NCBI GenBank assembly: GCA_947471745.1 | Contig: CANJKZ010000960.1 | Coordinates: 124,001-188,000 of the forward strand | Reading direction: 5' to 3' | DNA from: Closterium sp. Naga37s-1 | Taxonomy: Eukaryota > Streptophyta > Zygnematophyceae > Desmidiales > Closteriaceae | DNA: 64,000 bases | Shown here: positions 10,601-25,600 of the stretch, piece by piece | How positions within the stretch are numbered: the stretch's first letter is position 1 | Layout: each line of letters begins with the position of its first letter | Translations under genes and position numbers: made by a program | Notes under the pieces: model-generated | Told to the model about the DNA's origin: nothing | Database searches by the model: none | What the model saw: the letters and a program-made list of their open reading frames with translations, nothing else

Positions 10601-13600
10601 GTGCCGCCTGCTTTTCGAAGGTCCCAGACCTTTATTTGGTTGTCAATACCGCCCGAGTACACTTTGTCCCCGTTATAAGAGAATGCCACTGCTGTGACCT
10701 GCGGGATGGTTGAAGGGAGTGACTTTTGGTTGCGACGTGTGCAGTCTGAGCGGTTACACAGAGGCACCTCAAATCAAACACAGATGCCATGCCACGCATG
10801 CATGCAAGGAAAGAGACAAGTCACGTGCAATCACACATGCATACACGCGCCAATGCATGCATCGTAATTTATCACCCACCTGGTATTTGATTACAGCTCA
10901 CCCACCCACCTGGTATTTGATTACAGCTCACCCACCCATCTGGTATTTGATTACAGCTCACCCACCCACCTGGTATTTGATTACAGCTCACCCACCCACC
11001 TGGTATTTGATTACAGCTCACCCACCCACCTGGTATTTGATTACAGCTCACCCACCCACCTGGTACTTGATTACAGCTCACCCACCCACCTGGTACTTGA
11101 TTACAGCTTACCCACCCACCTGGTACTTGATTACAGCTCACCCACCCACCTGGTACTTGATTACAGCTCACCCACCCACCTGGTACTTGTCGGGGAAAGT
11201 TTGGATGCACCCTCTGACGCGCATGTCCCACAGTTTGGCCGTGCCGTCGTCGCTGCCGCTGACTATCAGCGGCGGGCCTCTGGGCGCGGGGCAGCAGCTG
11301 TTGACGAAGGAGGAATGCTCCGCCATCTTCTTTATCTGTTGCGGAGGCGGGGGAGGGGTGGGGGAAGGAAGACGAGAGAGGCAAGGAGAGGCAGAGAAAG
11401 GCAACAGCTGTTGACACACGACGAATGCTCCGCCATTTCTTTATCTGTTACCGGGAAAGGAGGAGAAAAGAGGAGAAGGGAGAGGGCGGAGAGAAGGGGC
11501 GTTGGGATAAAGGAGACACTTGTAATTGAGGAGCCTTTGGCACCGGGGAGCAGCTGTTGACAAACGACGAACGCTCCGCCATCTTCTTTCTCCATCAGTG
11601 TCAGCACCCAAAGGCCAGGGGGGGATGCTGTGATGTGAGCTGAAAGACAAGCAAAGCAAGCTACTTCAGGTTTGAGACTTCTTCATATGGGGTTCGGTTC
11701 GGGTCGCAAGAGGAAGAGGAAACAGGAGGGTGTCTGTCGCCTCTCACCTGCTTGCCAGTCTCCACATCCCATGCACGCACGCTCTCACCTGCTTCCCAGT
11801 CTCCACATCAAATGCGCGCACGGTCTGGACAGGGCTGGCAGACACGATGCTGTGGCCATCCAAGGCCCTCTGCAGCTCGAGCACTCAATCCATACAACTC
11901 ACCCGTCCACCTCTCACCTGCTTCCGCATCTCCCCAACCCAATCCACACCCACAGCCACACCCACAGCCACACCCACAGCCACACCCACACCCACACCCA
12001 CACAATCTCTCCCCTGCCCACACGCTCTTACTTGCTTCCCCGTTTCCACATCCCACGCCCGCACGGTCTGATCAGGGCTGGCAGACACGATGCTGTGGCC
12101 GTCTGACGTCCACTGCAGCTCGAGAATCACGTTCTTGTGGCCCTTGAGCACCATGTAGTTGTCGCACTCGCCCTCTATGCGCCACAGGACTGACGATGAA
12201 AGGGGGGATCGGGGAAATGATGGTAAGAGAGGGTATATATTCAATACAAGGGTCGATTCTCCTTCACTGCAGCTCCAGAATCACGTTCTTGTGGCCCTTG
12301 AGCACCATGTAGTTGTCGCACTCGCCCTCTATGCATGAGCCACAGGGCTGGTGAGAGACGAGGGACGGGAGAAGAGAGTTTACAGAGAAGAATTACAGTT
12401 ATGTTATTTTCCTTCACTGCCGATCGACAATGACGATCTTGTGGCCCTTTAGCACCATGGAGTTGTCGCTCGCACCCGCCCTCTATGCGCCACAGGACTG
12501 CCGATAACACGGAAGAACACGCAAGTGGGGGAAAGGGGGCAACGAGGTAGTGTGTTTTCCAATGAAGGTGGTGCAGGTGAGATGCTACACACACAGTCAC
12601 CACTTGCGCACTCATCACTCGTGCACTCACCATTTCATGCTTTCGTCCTGCACCCTGCTGTTCAGTAGCGCACCATCCACCTTCCTCTAAAGACCAACAC
12701 AACACTGACTTGCTCACTATGCGCCTCCGCACCCCACTTAATATTATTGTTCCCAGGTCATTCGCTGTGTGTGTGTGCGCATGCACTACGTGAAGGGCAT
12801 TGACATACAAGATATCTTCCAAGCAGCAGGAGCTTTCGCCCCTCCTGGGGCTGGGGGCTCGCAGGCGGGGCGAAAGCACGTGCTGCTTAGAAGATCTCTC
12901 GGATGTGAATGCCCTTCATCTAGTGCATGTCCACACACACAGAATAAATGATCCGGGAACAGTCATTTGAACTCGGGTGCGCGGTTATTTAGTGTGCCAG
13001 TCAGTGTCGATCTCTAGAGGGAGGTGGATGGTGCACTACAAAACAGCAGGACGCAGGATGAGAGCATGAAGTGGTGAAGGCACGCGTGATGAGTGCGCAA
13101 GTGATGAGTGTGTGTATAGCATGTCACATGATAATACCAGTGCACCTCCAGCATAGCGTTCTTGTGGTTCTTAAGCACCGTGAAATAGTCGCCCCCTGAC
13201 ACATAACTGAAAAAAGGTGGGGGGATGGTTGAAATGGGTTCAAGAGAGAGAAGGAAGGAAAACAGCTCCAGAATGCCCATTCTTGTGGCCCTTAGACTAA
13301 AGAGGAGGTGGCAAATAAGAGGGGGGTGGGGGGTCGGTGGGAAGGAAGAAACGGAGTGAAACTCACACAAAGAAGTAGTGCACTCATTCAAGTAGTAAGC
13401 TTTCACAAAATAGTACATCACACAAGACATCACACTCACAGATCTCCTTGTCTTGTGAACCCGAAGCGATTACCTCCCCATCCGGACTGAACTTCATGGT
13501 GAATACCCCCGCCTGGAGGGAAGAGTGGAGGATGGGCGCATGCGAGAACAGGCCGCATGGGGGGATGGGTTTGTAAGGGGGAAGTGTGCAAAAAAAAGGG

Positions 13601-16600
13601 ATAGGCACGTGGGAGGAGGGGCTCAGGGTGGAATAGGCGCATTGGGGGTTGGGCGCATTGTTGGGGGATGGGCGCATCAATGGGGGATGGGCGCACTGAT
13701 GGGGGATGGGCGCACTGATGGGGGATGGCCGCATTGATGGGGGATGGCCGCATTGATGGGGGATGGGCGCATTGATGGGGAATAGGCAAAACCAGGAATA
13801 CGCAGATGGGGGAATGGGTGCATGGGGGAATGGGTGCATGGGGGGATGGGTGCATGGGGGGATGGGTGCATGGGGGGATGGGTGCATGGGGGGATGGGTG
13901 CATGGGGGGATGGGTGCATGGGGGGATGGGTGCATGGGGGGATGGGTGCATGGGGGGATGGGTGCATGGGGGGATGGGTGCATGGGGGGATGGGTGCATG
14001 GGGGGATGGGTGCATGGGGGGATGGGTGCATGGGGGGATGGGTGCATGGGGGGATGGGTGCATGGGGGGATGGGTGCATGGGGGGATGGGTGCATGGGGG
14101 GATGGGTGCATGGGGGGATGGGTGCATGGGGGGATGGGTGCATGGGGGGATGGGTGCATGGGGGGATGGGTGCATGGGGGGATGGGTGCATGGGGGGATG
14201 GGTGCATGGGGGGATGGGTGCATGGGGGGATGGGTGCATGGGGGGATGGGTGCATGGGGGGATGGGTGCATGGGGGGATGGGTGCATGGGGGGATGGGTG
14301 CATGGGGGGATGGGTGCATGGGGGGATGGGTGCATGGGGGGATGGGTGCATGGGGGGATGGGTGCATGGGGGGATGGGTGCATGGGGGGATGGGTGCATG
14401 GGGGGATGGGTGCATGGGGGGATGGGTGCATGGGGGGATGGGTGCATGGGGGGATGGGTGCATGGGGGGATGGGTGCATGGGGGGATGGGTGCATGGGGG
14501 GATGGGTGCATGGGGGGATGGGTGCATGGGGGGATGGGTGCATGGGGGGATGGGTGCATGGGGGGATGGGTGCATGGGGGGATGGGTGCATGGGGGGATG
14601 GGTGCATGGGGGGATGGGTGCATGGGGGGATGGGTGCATGGGGGATGGGTGCATGGGGGGATGGGTGCATGGGGGGATGGGTGCATGGGGGGATGGGTGC
14701 ATGGGGGGATGGGTGCATGGGGGGATGGGTGCATGGGGGGATGGGTGCATGGGGGGATGGGTGCATGGGGGGATGGGTGCATGGGGGGATGGGTGCATGG
14801 GGGGATGGGTGCATGGGGGGATGGGTGCATGGGGGGATGGGTGCATGGGGGGATGGGTGCATGGGGGGATGGGTGCATGGGGGGATGGGTGCATGGGGGG
14901 ATGGGTGCATGGGGGGATGGGTGCATGGGGGATGGGTGCATGGGGGGATGGGTGCATGGGGGATGGGTGCATGGGGGGATGGGTGCATGGGGGGATGGGT
15001 GCATGGGGGGATGGGTGCATGGGGGGATGGGTGCATGGGGGATGGGTGCATGGGGGGATGGGTGCATGGGGGGATGGGTGCATGGGGGGATGGGTGCATG
15101 GGGGGATGGGTGCATGGGGGGGATGGGTGCATGGGGGGATGGGTGCATGGGGGGATGGGTGCATGGGGGGATGGGTGCATGGGGGGATGGGTGCATGGGG
15201 GGATGGGTGCATGGGGGGATGGGTGCATGGGGGGATGGGTGCATGGGGGGATGGGTGCATGGGGGGATGGGTGCATGGGGGGATGGGTGCATGGGGGGAT
15301 GGGTGCATGGGGGGATGGGTGCATGGGGGGATGGGTGCATGGGGGGATGGGTGCATGGGGGGATGGGTGCATGGGGGGATGGGTGCATGGGGGGATGGGT
15401 GCATGGGGGGATGGGTGCATGGGGGGATGGGTGCATGGGGGGATGGGTGCATGGGGGGATGGGTGCATGGGGGGATGGGTGCATGGGGGGATGGGTGCAT
15501 GGGGGGATGGGTGCATGGGGGGATGGGTGCATGGGGGGATGGGTGCATGGGGGGATGGGTGCATGGGGGGATGGGTGCATGGGGGGATGGGTGCATGGGG
15601 GGATGGGTGCATGGGGGGATGGGTGCATGGGGGGATGGGTGCATGGGGGGATGGGTGCATGGGGGGATGGGTGCATGGGGGGATGGGTGCATGGGGGATG
15701 GGTGCATGGGGGGATGGGTGCATGGGGGGATGGGTGCATGGGGGGATGGGTGCATGGGGGGATGGGTGCATGGGGGGATGGGTGCATGGGGGGATGGGTG
15801 CATGGGGGGATGGGTGCATGGGGGGATGGGTGCATGGGGGGATGGGTGCATGGGGGGATGGGTGCATGGGGGGATGGGTGCATGGGGGGATGGGTGCATG
15901 GGGGGATGGGTGCATGGGGGGATGGGTGCATGGGGGGATGGGTGCATGGGGGGATGGGTGCATGGGGGGATGGGTGCATGGGGGGATGGGTGCATGGGGG
16001 GATGGGTGCATGGGGGGATGGGTGCATGGGGGGATGGGTGCATGGGGGGATGGGTGCAATGGGGGGATGGGTGCATGGGGGGATGGGTGCATGGGGGGAT
16101 GGGTGCATGGGGGGATGGGTGCATGGGGGGATGGGTGCATGGGGGGATGGGTGCATGGGGGATGGGTGCATGGGGGGATGGGTGCATGGGGGGATGGGTG
16201 CATGGGGGGATGGGTGCATGGGGGGATGGGTGCATGGGGGGATGGGTGCATGGGGGGATGGGTGCATGGGGGGATGGGTGCATGGGGGGATGGGTGCATG
16301 GGGGGATGGGTGCATGGGGGGATGGGTGCATGGGGGGATGGGTGCATGGGGGGATGGGTGCATGGGGGGATGGGTGCATGGGGGGATGGGTGCATGGGGG
16401 GATGGGTGCATGGGGGGATGGGTGCATGGGGGGATGGGTGCATGGGGGGATGGGTGCATGGGGGGATGGGTGCATGGGGGGATGGGTGCATGGGGGGATG
16501 GGTGCATGGGGGGATGGGTGCATGGGGGGATGGGTGCATGGGGGGATGGGTGCATGGGGGGATGGGTGCATGGGGGGATGGGTGCATGGGGGGATGGGTG

Positions 16601-19600
16601 CATGGGGGGATGGGTGCATGGGGGGATGGGTGCATGGGGGGATGGGTGCATGGGGGGATGGGTGCATGGGGGGATGGGTGCATGGGGGGATGGGTGCATG
16701 GGGGATGGGTGCATGGGGGGGATGGGTGCATGGGGGGATGGGTGCATGGGGGGATGGGTGCATGGGGGGATGGGTGCATGGGGGGATGGGTGCATGGGGG
16801 GATGGGTGCATGGGGGGATGGGTGCATGGGGGATGGGTGCATGGGGGATGGGTGCATGGGGGGATGGGTGCATGGGGGGGATGGGTGCATGGGGGGATGG
16901 GTGCATGGGGGGATGGGTGCATGGGGGGATGGGTGCATGGGGGGATGGGTGCATGGGGGGATGGGTGCATGGGGGGATGGGTGCATGGGGGGATGGGTGC
17001 ATGGGGGGATGGGTGCATGGGGGGATGGGTGCATGGGGGGATGGGTGCATGGGGGGATGGGTGCATGGGGGGATGGGTGCATGGGGGGGATGGGTGCATG
17101 GGGGATGGGTGCATGGGGGGATGGGTGCATGGGGGGATGGGTGCATGGGGGGATGGGTGCATGGGGGGATGGGTGCATGGGGGGATGGGTGCATGGGGGG
17201 ATGGGTGCATGGGGGGATGGGTGCATGGGGGATGGGTGCATGGGGGATGGGTGCATGGGGGGATGGGTGCATGGGGGGATGGGTGCATGGGGGGATGGGT
17301 GCATGGGGGGATGGGTGCATGGGGGGATGGGTGCATGGGGGGATGGGTGCATGGGGGGATGGGTGCATGGGGGGATGGGTGCATGGGGGGATGGGTGCAT
17401 GGGGGGGATGGGTGCATGGGGGGATGGGTGCATGGGGGATGGTGCATGGGGGATGGGTGCATGGGGGGATGGGTGCATGGGGGGATGGGTGCATGGGGGG
17501 ATGGGTGCATGGGGGGATGGGTGCATGGGGGATGGGTGCATGGGGGGGAGGGGTGCATGGGGGGATGGTGCATGGGGGGATGGGTGCATGGGGGGATGGG
17601 TGCATGGGGGGATGGGTGCATGGGGGGATGGGTGCATGGGGGGATGGGTGCATGGGGGGATGGGTGCATGGGGGATGGGTGCATGGGGGGATGGGTGCAT
17701 GGGGGGATGGGTGCATGGGGGGGATGGGTGCATGGGGGGATGGGTGCATGGGGGGATGGGTGCATGGGGGGATGGGTGCATGGGGGGATGGGTGCATGGG
17801 GGGATGGGTGCATGGGGGGATGGGTGCATGGGGGGATGGGTGCATGGGGGGATGGGTGCATGGGGGGATGGGTGCATGGGGGGATGGGTGCATGGGGGGA
17901 TGGGTGCATGGGGGGATGGGTGCATGGGGGGATGGGTGCATGGGGGGATGGGTGCATGGGGGGATGGGTGCATGGGGGGATGGGTGCATGGGGGGATGGG
18001 TGCATGGGGGGATGGGTGCATGGGGGATGGGTGCATGGGGGATGGGTGCATGGGGGGATGGGTTGCATGGGGGGATGGGTGCATGGGGGGATGGGTGCAT
18101 GGGGGGATGGGTGCATGGGGGGATGGGTGCATGGGGGGATGGGTGCATGGGGGGATGGGTGCATGGGGGGATGGGTGCATGGGGGGATGGGTGCATGGGG
18201 GGATGGGTGCATGGGGGATGGGTGCATGGGGGGATGGGTGCATGGGGGATGGGTGCATGGGGGATGGGTGCATGGGGGGATGGGTGCATGGGGGGATGGG
18301 TGCAATGGGGGGGATGGGTGCATGGGGGATGGGTGCATGGGGGGATGGGTGCATGGGGGGATGGGTGCATGGGGGGATGGGTGCATGGGGGGATGGGTGC
18401 ATGGGGGGATGGGTGCATGGGGGGATGGTGCATGGGGATGGGTGCATGGGGGATGGCATGGGGGGATGGGTGCATGGGGGGATGGGTGCATGGGGGGATG
18501 GGTGCATGGGGGGATGGGTGCATGGGGGGATGGGTGCATGGGGGGATGGGTGCATGGGGGGATGGGTGCATGGGGGGATGGGTGCATGGGGGGATGGGTG
18601 CATGGGGGGATGGGTGCATGGGGGGATGGGTGCATGGGGGGATGGGTGCATGGGGGGATGGGTGCATGGGGGGATGGGTGCATGGGGGGATGGGTGCATG
18701 GGGGGATGGGTGCATGGGGGGATGGGTGCATGGGGGGATGGGTGCATGGGGGGATGGGTGCATGGGGGGATGGGTGCATGGGGGGATGGGTGCATGGGGG
18801 GATGGGTGCATGGGGGGATGGGTGCATGGGGGGATGGGTGCATGGGGGGATGGGTGCATGGGGGGATGGGTGCATGGGGGGATGGGTGCATGGGGGGATG
18901 GGTGCATGGGGGGATGGGTGCATGGGGGGATGGGTGCATGGGGGGATGGGTGCATGGGGGGATGGGTGCATGGGGGGATGGGTGCATGGGGGGATGGGTG
19001 CATGGGGGGATGGGTGCATGGGGGGATGGGTGCATGGGGGGATGGGTGCATGGGGGGATGGGTGCATGGGGGGATGGGTGCATGGGGGGATGGGTGCATG
19101 GGGGGATGGGTGCATGGGGGGATGGGTGCATGGGGGGATGGGTGCATGGGGGGGATGGGTGCAATGGGGGGATGGGTGCATGGGGGGATGGGTGCATGGG
19201 GGGATTGGGCGCATGGGGGGATGGGTGCATGGGGGGATGGGCGCATGGGGGGGATGGGTGCATGGGGGATGGGTGCATGGGGGGATGGGTGCATGGGGGA
19301 TGGGTGCATGGGGGGATGGGTGCATGGGGGGAGGGGTGCATGGGGGATGGGTGCATGGGGGGATGGGTGCCATGGGGGATGGGGCATGGGGGGATGGTGC
19401 ATGGGGGGATGGGTGCATGGGGGGATGGGTGCATGGGGGGATGGGTGCATGGGGGGATGGGTGCATGGGGGGCTGGGTGCATGGGGGGATGGGTGCATGG
19501 GGGGATGGGTGCATGGGGGATGGGTGCATGGGGGGATGGTGCATGGGGGGGATGGGTGGCATGGGGGGATGGGTGCATGGGGGGATGGGTGCATGGGGGG

Positions 19601-22600
19601 ATGGTGCAATGGGGGGGATGGGTGCATGGGGGATGGGTGCATGGGGGGATGGGTGCATGGGGGGATGGGTGCATGGGGGGATGGGTGCATGGGGGGATGG
19701 GTGCATGGGGGATGGGTGCATGGGGGGGATGGGTGCATGGGGGGATGGGTGCATGGGGGGAATGGGTGCATGGGGGGATGGGTGCATGGGGGATGGGTGC
19801 ATGGGGGGATGGGTGCATGGGGGGATGGGTGCATGGGGGGATGGGTGCATGGGGGGATGGGTGCATGGGGGGATGGGTGCATGGGGGGATGGGTGCATGG
19901 GGGATGGGTGCATGGGGGATGGGTGCATGGGGGGGATGGGTGCATGGGGGATGGGTGCATGGGGGGATGGGTGCATGGGGGGGATGGGTGCATGGGGGGA
20001 TGGGTGCATGGGGGGATGGGTGCATGGGGGGATGGGTGCATGGGGGGATGGGTGCATGGGGGGATGGGTGCATGGGGGATGGTGCATGGGGGATGGGTGC
20101 ATGGGGGGATGGGTGCATGGGGGGATGGGTGCATGGGGGGATGGGTGCATGGGGGATGGGTGCAATGGGGGGATGGGTGCATGGGGGGATGGGTGCATGG
20201 GGGATGGGTGCATGGGGGGATGGGTGCATGGGGGGATGGGTGCATGGGGGGATGGGTGCATGGGGGGATGGGTGCATGGGGGGATGGGTGCATGGGGGAT
20301 GGGTGCATGGGGGGATGGGTGCATGGGGGGATGGGTGCATGGGGGGATGGGTGCATGGGGGGATGGGTGCATGGGGGGATGGGTGCATGGGGGGATGGGT
20401 GCATGGGGGGATGGGTGCATGGGGAGGATGGGTGCATGGGGGGATGGGGCAGTGTGGGGATGGTGCATGGGGGGATGGGTGCATGGGGGGATGGGTGCAT
20501 GGGGGATGGGTGCATGGGGGGATGGGTGCATGGGGGGATGGGTGCATTGGGGGATGGGCTGCATGGGGGGATGGGTGCATGGGGGGATGGGGGATGGGGA
20601 GTGGGTGCATGGGGGATGGGGCATGGGGGATGGGTGCATGGGGGATGGGTAGCAGGGGGGATGGGTGCATGGGGGATGGGTGCATGGGGGGGATGGGTGC
20701 ATGGGGGGATGGGTGCCATGGGGGGATGGGTGCATGGGGGGATGGGTGCATGGGGGGATGGGTGCATGGGGGGATGGGTGCATGGGGGGATGGGTGCATG
20801 GGGGGATGGGTGCATGGGGGGATGGGTGCATGGGGGATGGGTGCATGGGGGGATGGGTGCATGGGGGGATGGGTGCATGGGGGGATGGGTGCATGGGGGG
20901 ATGGGTGCATGGGGGGATGGGTGCATGGGGGGATGGGTGCATGGGGGGATGGGTGCATGGGGGGATGGGTGCATGGGGGGATGGGTGCATGGGGGGATGG
21001 GTGCATGGGGGGATGGGTGCATGGGGGGATGGGTGCATGGGGGGATGGGTGCATGGGGGATGGGTGCATGGGGGGATGGGTGCATGGGGGGATGGGTGCA
21101 TGGGGGGATGGGTGCATGGGGGGATGGGTGCATGGGGGGATGGGTGCATGGGGGGATGGGTGCATGGGGGGATGGGTGCATGGGGGGATGGGTGCATGGG
21201 GGGATGGGTGCATGGGGGGATGGGTGCATGGGGGGATGGGTGCATGGGGGGATGGGTGCATGGGGGGATGGGTGCATGGGGGGATGGGTGCATGGGGGAT
21301 GGGTGCATGGGGGGATGGGTGCATGGGGGGATGGGTGCATGGGGGGATGGGTGCATGGGGGGATGGGTGCATGGGGGGATGGGTGCATGGGGGGATGGGT
21401 GCATGGGGGGATGGGTGCATGGGGGGATGGGTGCATGGGGGGATGGGTGCATGGGGGATGGGTGCATGGGGGATGGGTGCATGGGGGGATGGGTGCATGG
21501 GGGGATGGGTGCATGGGGGGATGGGTGCATGGGGGGATGGGTGCATGGGGGGATGGGTGCATGGGGGGATGGGTGCATGGGGGGATGGGTGCATGGGGGG
21601 ATGGGTGCATGGGGGGATGGGTGCATGGGGGGATGGGTGCATGGGGGGATGGGTGCATGGGGGGATGGTGCATGGGGGGATGGGTGCATGGGGGGATGGG
21701 TGCATGGGGGGATGGGTGCATGGGGGGATGGGTGCATGGGGGGATGGGTGCATGGGGGGATGGGTGCATGGGGGGATGGGTGCATGGGGGGGATGGGTGC
21801 ATGGGGGGATGGTGCGATGGGGGGATGGGTGCATGGGGGGATGGGGTGCATGGGGGGATGGGTGCATGGGGGGATGGGTGCATGGGGGGATGGGTGCATG
21901 GGGGGATGGGTGCATGGGGGGATGGGTGCATGGGGGGATGGTGCATGGGGGATGGGTGCATGGGGGTGCATGGGCTGGCATGGGGGGATGGGTGCATGGG
22001 GGGATGGGTGCATGGGGGGATGGGTGCATGGGGGGATGGGCTGCATGGGGGGATGGGTGCATGGGGGGATGGGCTGCATGGGGGGATGGGTGCATGGGGG
22101 GATGGTGCAGGGGGATGGGTGCATGGGGGGATGGTGCATGGGGGGATGGGTGCATGGGGGGGATGGGTGCATGGGGGATGGGTGCAATGGGGGGATGGGT
22201 GCATGGGGGGATGGGTGCATGGGGGATGGGTGCATGGGGGGATGGGTGCATGGGTGGGATGGGTGCATGGGGGATGGGTGCATGGGGGATGGGTGCATGG
22301 GGGGATGGGTGCATGGGGGATGGGTGCATGGGGGGATGGGTGCATGGGGGGATGGGTGCATGGGGGGATGGGTGCATGGGGGGATGGGTGCATGGGGGGA
22401 TGGGTGCATGGGGGGATGGGTGCATGGGGGGATGGGTGCATGGGGGGATGGGTGCATGGGGGGATGGGTGCATGGGGGGATGGGTGCATGGGGGGATGGG
22501 TGCATGGGGGGATGGGTGCATGGGGGGATGGGTGCATGGGGGGATGGGTGCATGGGGGGATGGGTGCATGGGGGGATGGGTGCATGGGGGGATGGGTGCA

Positions 22601-25600
22601 TGGGGGGATGGGTGCATGGGGGGATGGGTGCATGGGGGGATGGGTGCATGGGGGGATGGGTGCATGGGGGGATGGGTGCATGGGGGGATGGGTGCATGGG
22701 GGGATGGGTGCATGGGGGGATGGGTGCATGGGGGGATGGGTGCATGGGGGGATGGGTGCATGGGGGGATGGGTGCATGGGGGGATGGGTGCATGGGGGGA
22801 TGGGTGCATGGGGGGATGGGTGCATGGGGGGATGGGTGCATGGGGGGATGGGTGCATGGGGGGATGGGTGCATGGGGGGATGGGTGCATGGGGGGATGGG
22901 TGCATGGGGGGATGGGTGCATGGGGGGATGGGTGCATGGGGGGATGGGTGCATGGGGGGATGGGTGCATGGGGGGATGGGTGCATGGGGGGATGGGTGCA
23001 TGGGGGGATGGGTGCATGGGGGGATGGGTGCATGGGGGGATGGGTGCATGGGGGATGGGTGCATGGGGGGATGGGTGCATGGGGGGATGGGTGCATGGGG
23101 GGATGGGTGCATGGGGGGATGGGTGCATGGGGGGATGGGTGCATGGGGGGATGGGTGCATGGGGGGATGGGTGCATGGGGGGATGGGTGCATGGGGGGAT
23201 GGGTGCATGGGGGGATGGGTGCATGGGGGGATGGGTGCATGGGGGGATGGGTGCATGGGGGGATGGGTGCATGGGGGGATGGGTGCATGGGGGGATGGGT
23301 GCATGGGGGATGGGTGCATGGGGGGATGGGTGCATGGGGGGATGGGTGCATGGGGGGATGGGTGCATGGGGGGATGGGTGCATGGGGGGATGGGTGCATG
23401 GGGGGATGGGTGCATGGGGGGATGGGTGCATGGGGGGATGGGTGCATGGGGGGATGGGTGCATGGGGGGATGGGTGCATGGGGGGATGGGTGCATGGGGG
23501 GATGGGTGCATGGGGGGATGGGTGCATGGGGGGATGGGTGCATGGGGGGATGGGTGCATGGGGGGATGGGTGCATGGGGGGATGGGTGCATGGGGGGATG
23601 GGTGCATGGGGGGATGGGTGCATGGGGGGATGGGTGCATGGGGGGATGGGTGCATGGGGGGATGGGTGCATGGGGGGATGGGTGCATGGGGGGATGGGTG
23701 CATGGGGGGATGGGTGCATGGGGGATGGGTGCATGGGGGGATGGGTGCATGGGGGGATGGGTGCATGGGGGGGATGGGTGCATGGGGGGATGGGTGCATG
23801 GGGGATGGGTGCATGGGGGGATGGGTGCATGGGGGGATGGGTGCATGGGGGATGGGTGCATGGGGGATGGGTGCATGGGGGGATGGGTGCATGGGGGGAT
23901 GGGTGCATGGGGGATGGGTGCATGGGGGATGGGTGCATGGGGGGATGGGTGCATGGGGGGATGGGTGCATGGGGGGATGGGTGCATGGGGGGATGGGTGC
24001 ATGGGGGGATGGGTGCATGGGGGGATGGGTGCATGGGGGATGGGTGCATGGGGGGATGGGTGCAGGGGGGGATGGGTGCATGGGGGGATGGGTGCATGGG
24101 GGGATGGGTGCATGGGGGGATGGGTGCATGGGGGGATGGGTGCATGGGGGGATGGGTGCATGGGGGGATGGGTGCATGGGGGGATGGGTGCATGGGGGGA
24201 TGGGTGCATGGGGGGATGGGTGCATGGGGGGATGGGTGCATGGGGGGATGGGTGCATGGGGGGATGGGTGCATGGGGGGATGGGTGCATGGGGGGATGGG
24301 TGCATGGGGGGATGGGTGCATGGGGGGATGGGTGCATGGGGGGATGGGTGCATGGGGGGATGGGTGCATGGGGGGATGGGTGCATGGGGGGATGGCGCAT
24401 GGGGGGAGGGTGCATGGGGGATGGGTGCATGGGGGATGGGTGCATGGGGGGATGGGTGCATGGGGGGATGGGTGCATGGGGGGATGGGTGCATGGGGGGA
24501 TGGGTGCATGGGGGGATGGGTGCATGGGGGATGGGTGCATGGGGGGATGGGCGCATGGGGGATGGGTGCATGGGGGGATGGGTGCATGGGGGGATGGGTG
24601 CATGGGGGGGATGGGTGCATGGGGGGATGGGTGCATGGGGGGATGGGTGCATGGGGGATGGTGCATGGGGGGATGGGTGCATGGGGGGGATGGGTGCAGG
24701 GGGGGGGGGGGTGATGGGGGGGGGATGGGTGGGGGGATGGGTGGGGGGGGAGGGGGCATGGGGGGGATGGGCGCATGGGGGGATGGGTGCATGGGGGGAT
24801 GGGCGCATGGGGGGATGGGCGCATGGGGGGATGGGTGCATGGGGGGATGGGTGCATGGGGGGATGGGTGCAGGGGGATGGGTGCATGGGGGGATGGGTGC
24901 ATGGGGGGATGGGTGCATGGGGGGATGGGTGCATGGGGGGATGGGTGCATGGGGGGATGGGTGCATGGGGGGATGGGTGCATGGGGGGATGGGTGCATGG
25001 GGGGATGGGTGCATGGGGGGATGGGTGCATGGGGGGATGGGTGCATGGGGGGATGGGTGCATGGGGGATGGGTGCATGGGGGATGGGTGCATGGGGGGAT
25101 GGGTGCATGGGGGGATGGGTGCATGGGGGGATGGGTGCATGGGGGGATGGGTGCATGGGGGGATGGGTGCATGGGGGGATGGGTGCATGGGGGGATGGGT
25201 GCATGGGGGGATGGGTGCATGGGGGGATGGGTGCATGGGGGGATGGGTGCATGGGGGGATGGGCGCATGGGGGGATGGGTGCATGGGGGGATGGGCGCAT
25301 GGGGGGATGGGTGCATGGGGGATGGGTGCATGGGGGGATGGGTGCATGGGGGGATGGGTGCATGGGGGGATGGGTGCATGGGGGGATGGGTGCATGGGGG
25401 ATGGGTGCATGGGGGGATGGGTGCATGGGGGGATGGGCGCATGGGGGGATGGGTGCATGGGGGGATGGGCGCATGGGGGATGGGTGCATGGGGGGATGGG
25501 CGCATCATGGGGGGGGGGGGATGGGTGCATGGGGGGATGGGTGCATGGGGGGATGGGTGCATGGGGGGATGGGTGCATGGGGGGATGGGTGCATGGGGGG

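Noticed and set aside
9585..11190. CRISPR-like look of the 86-bp and 30-bp repeats
   Set aside because: Units are directly adjacent without unique spacers, the sequence is nuclear eukaryotic, and the 30-bp units contain a splice donor.
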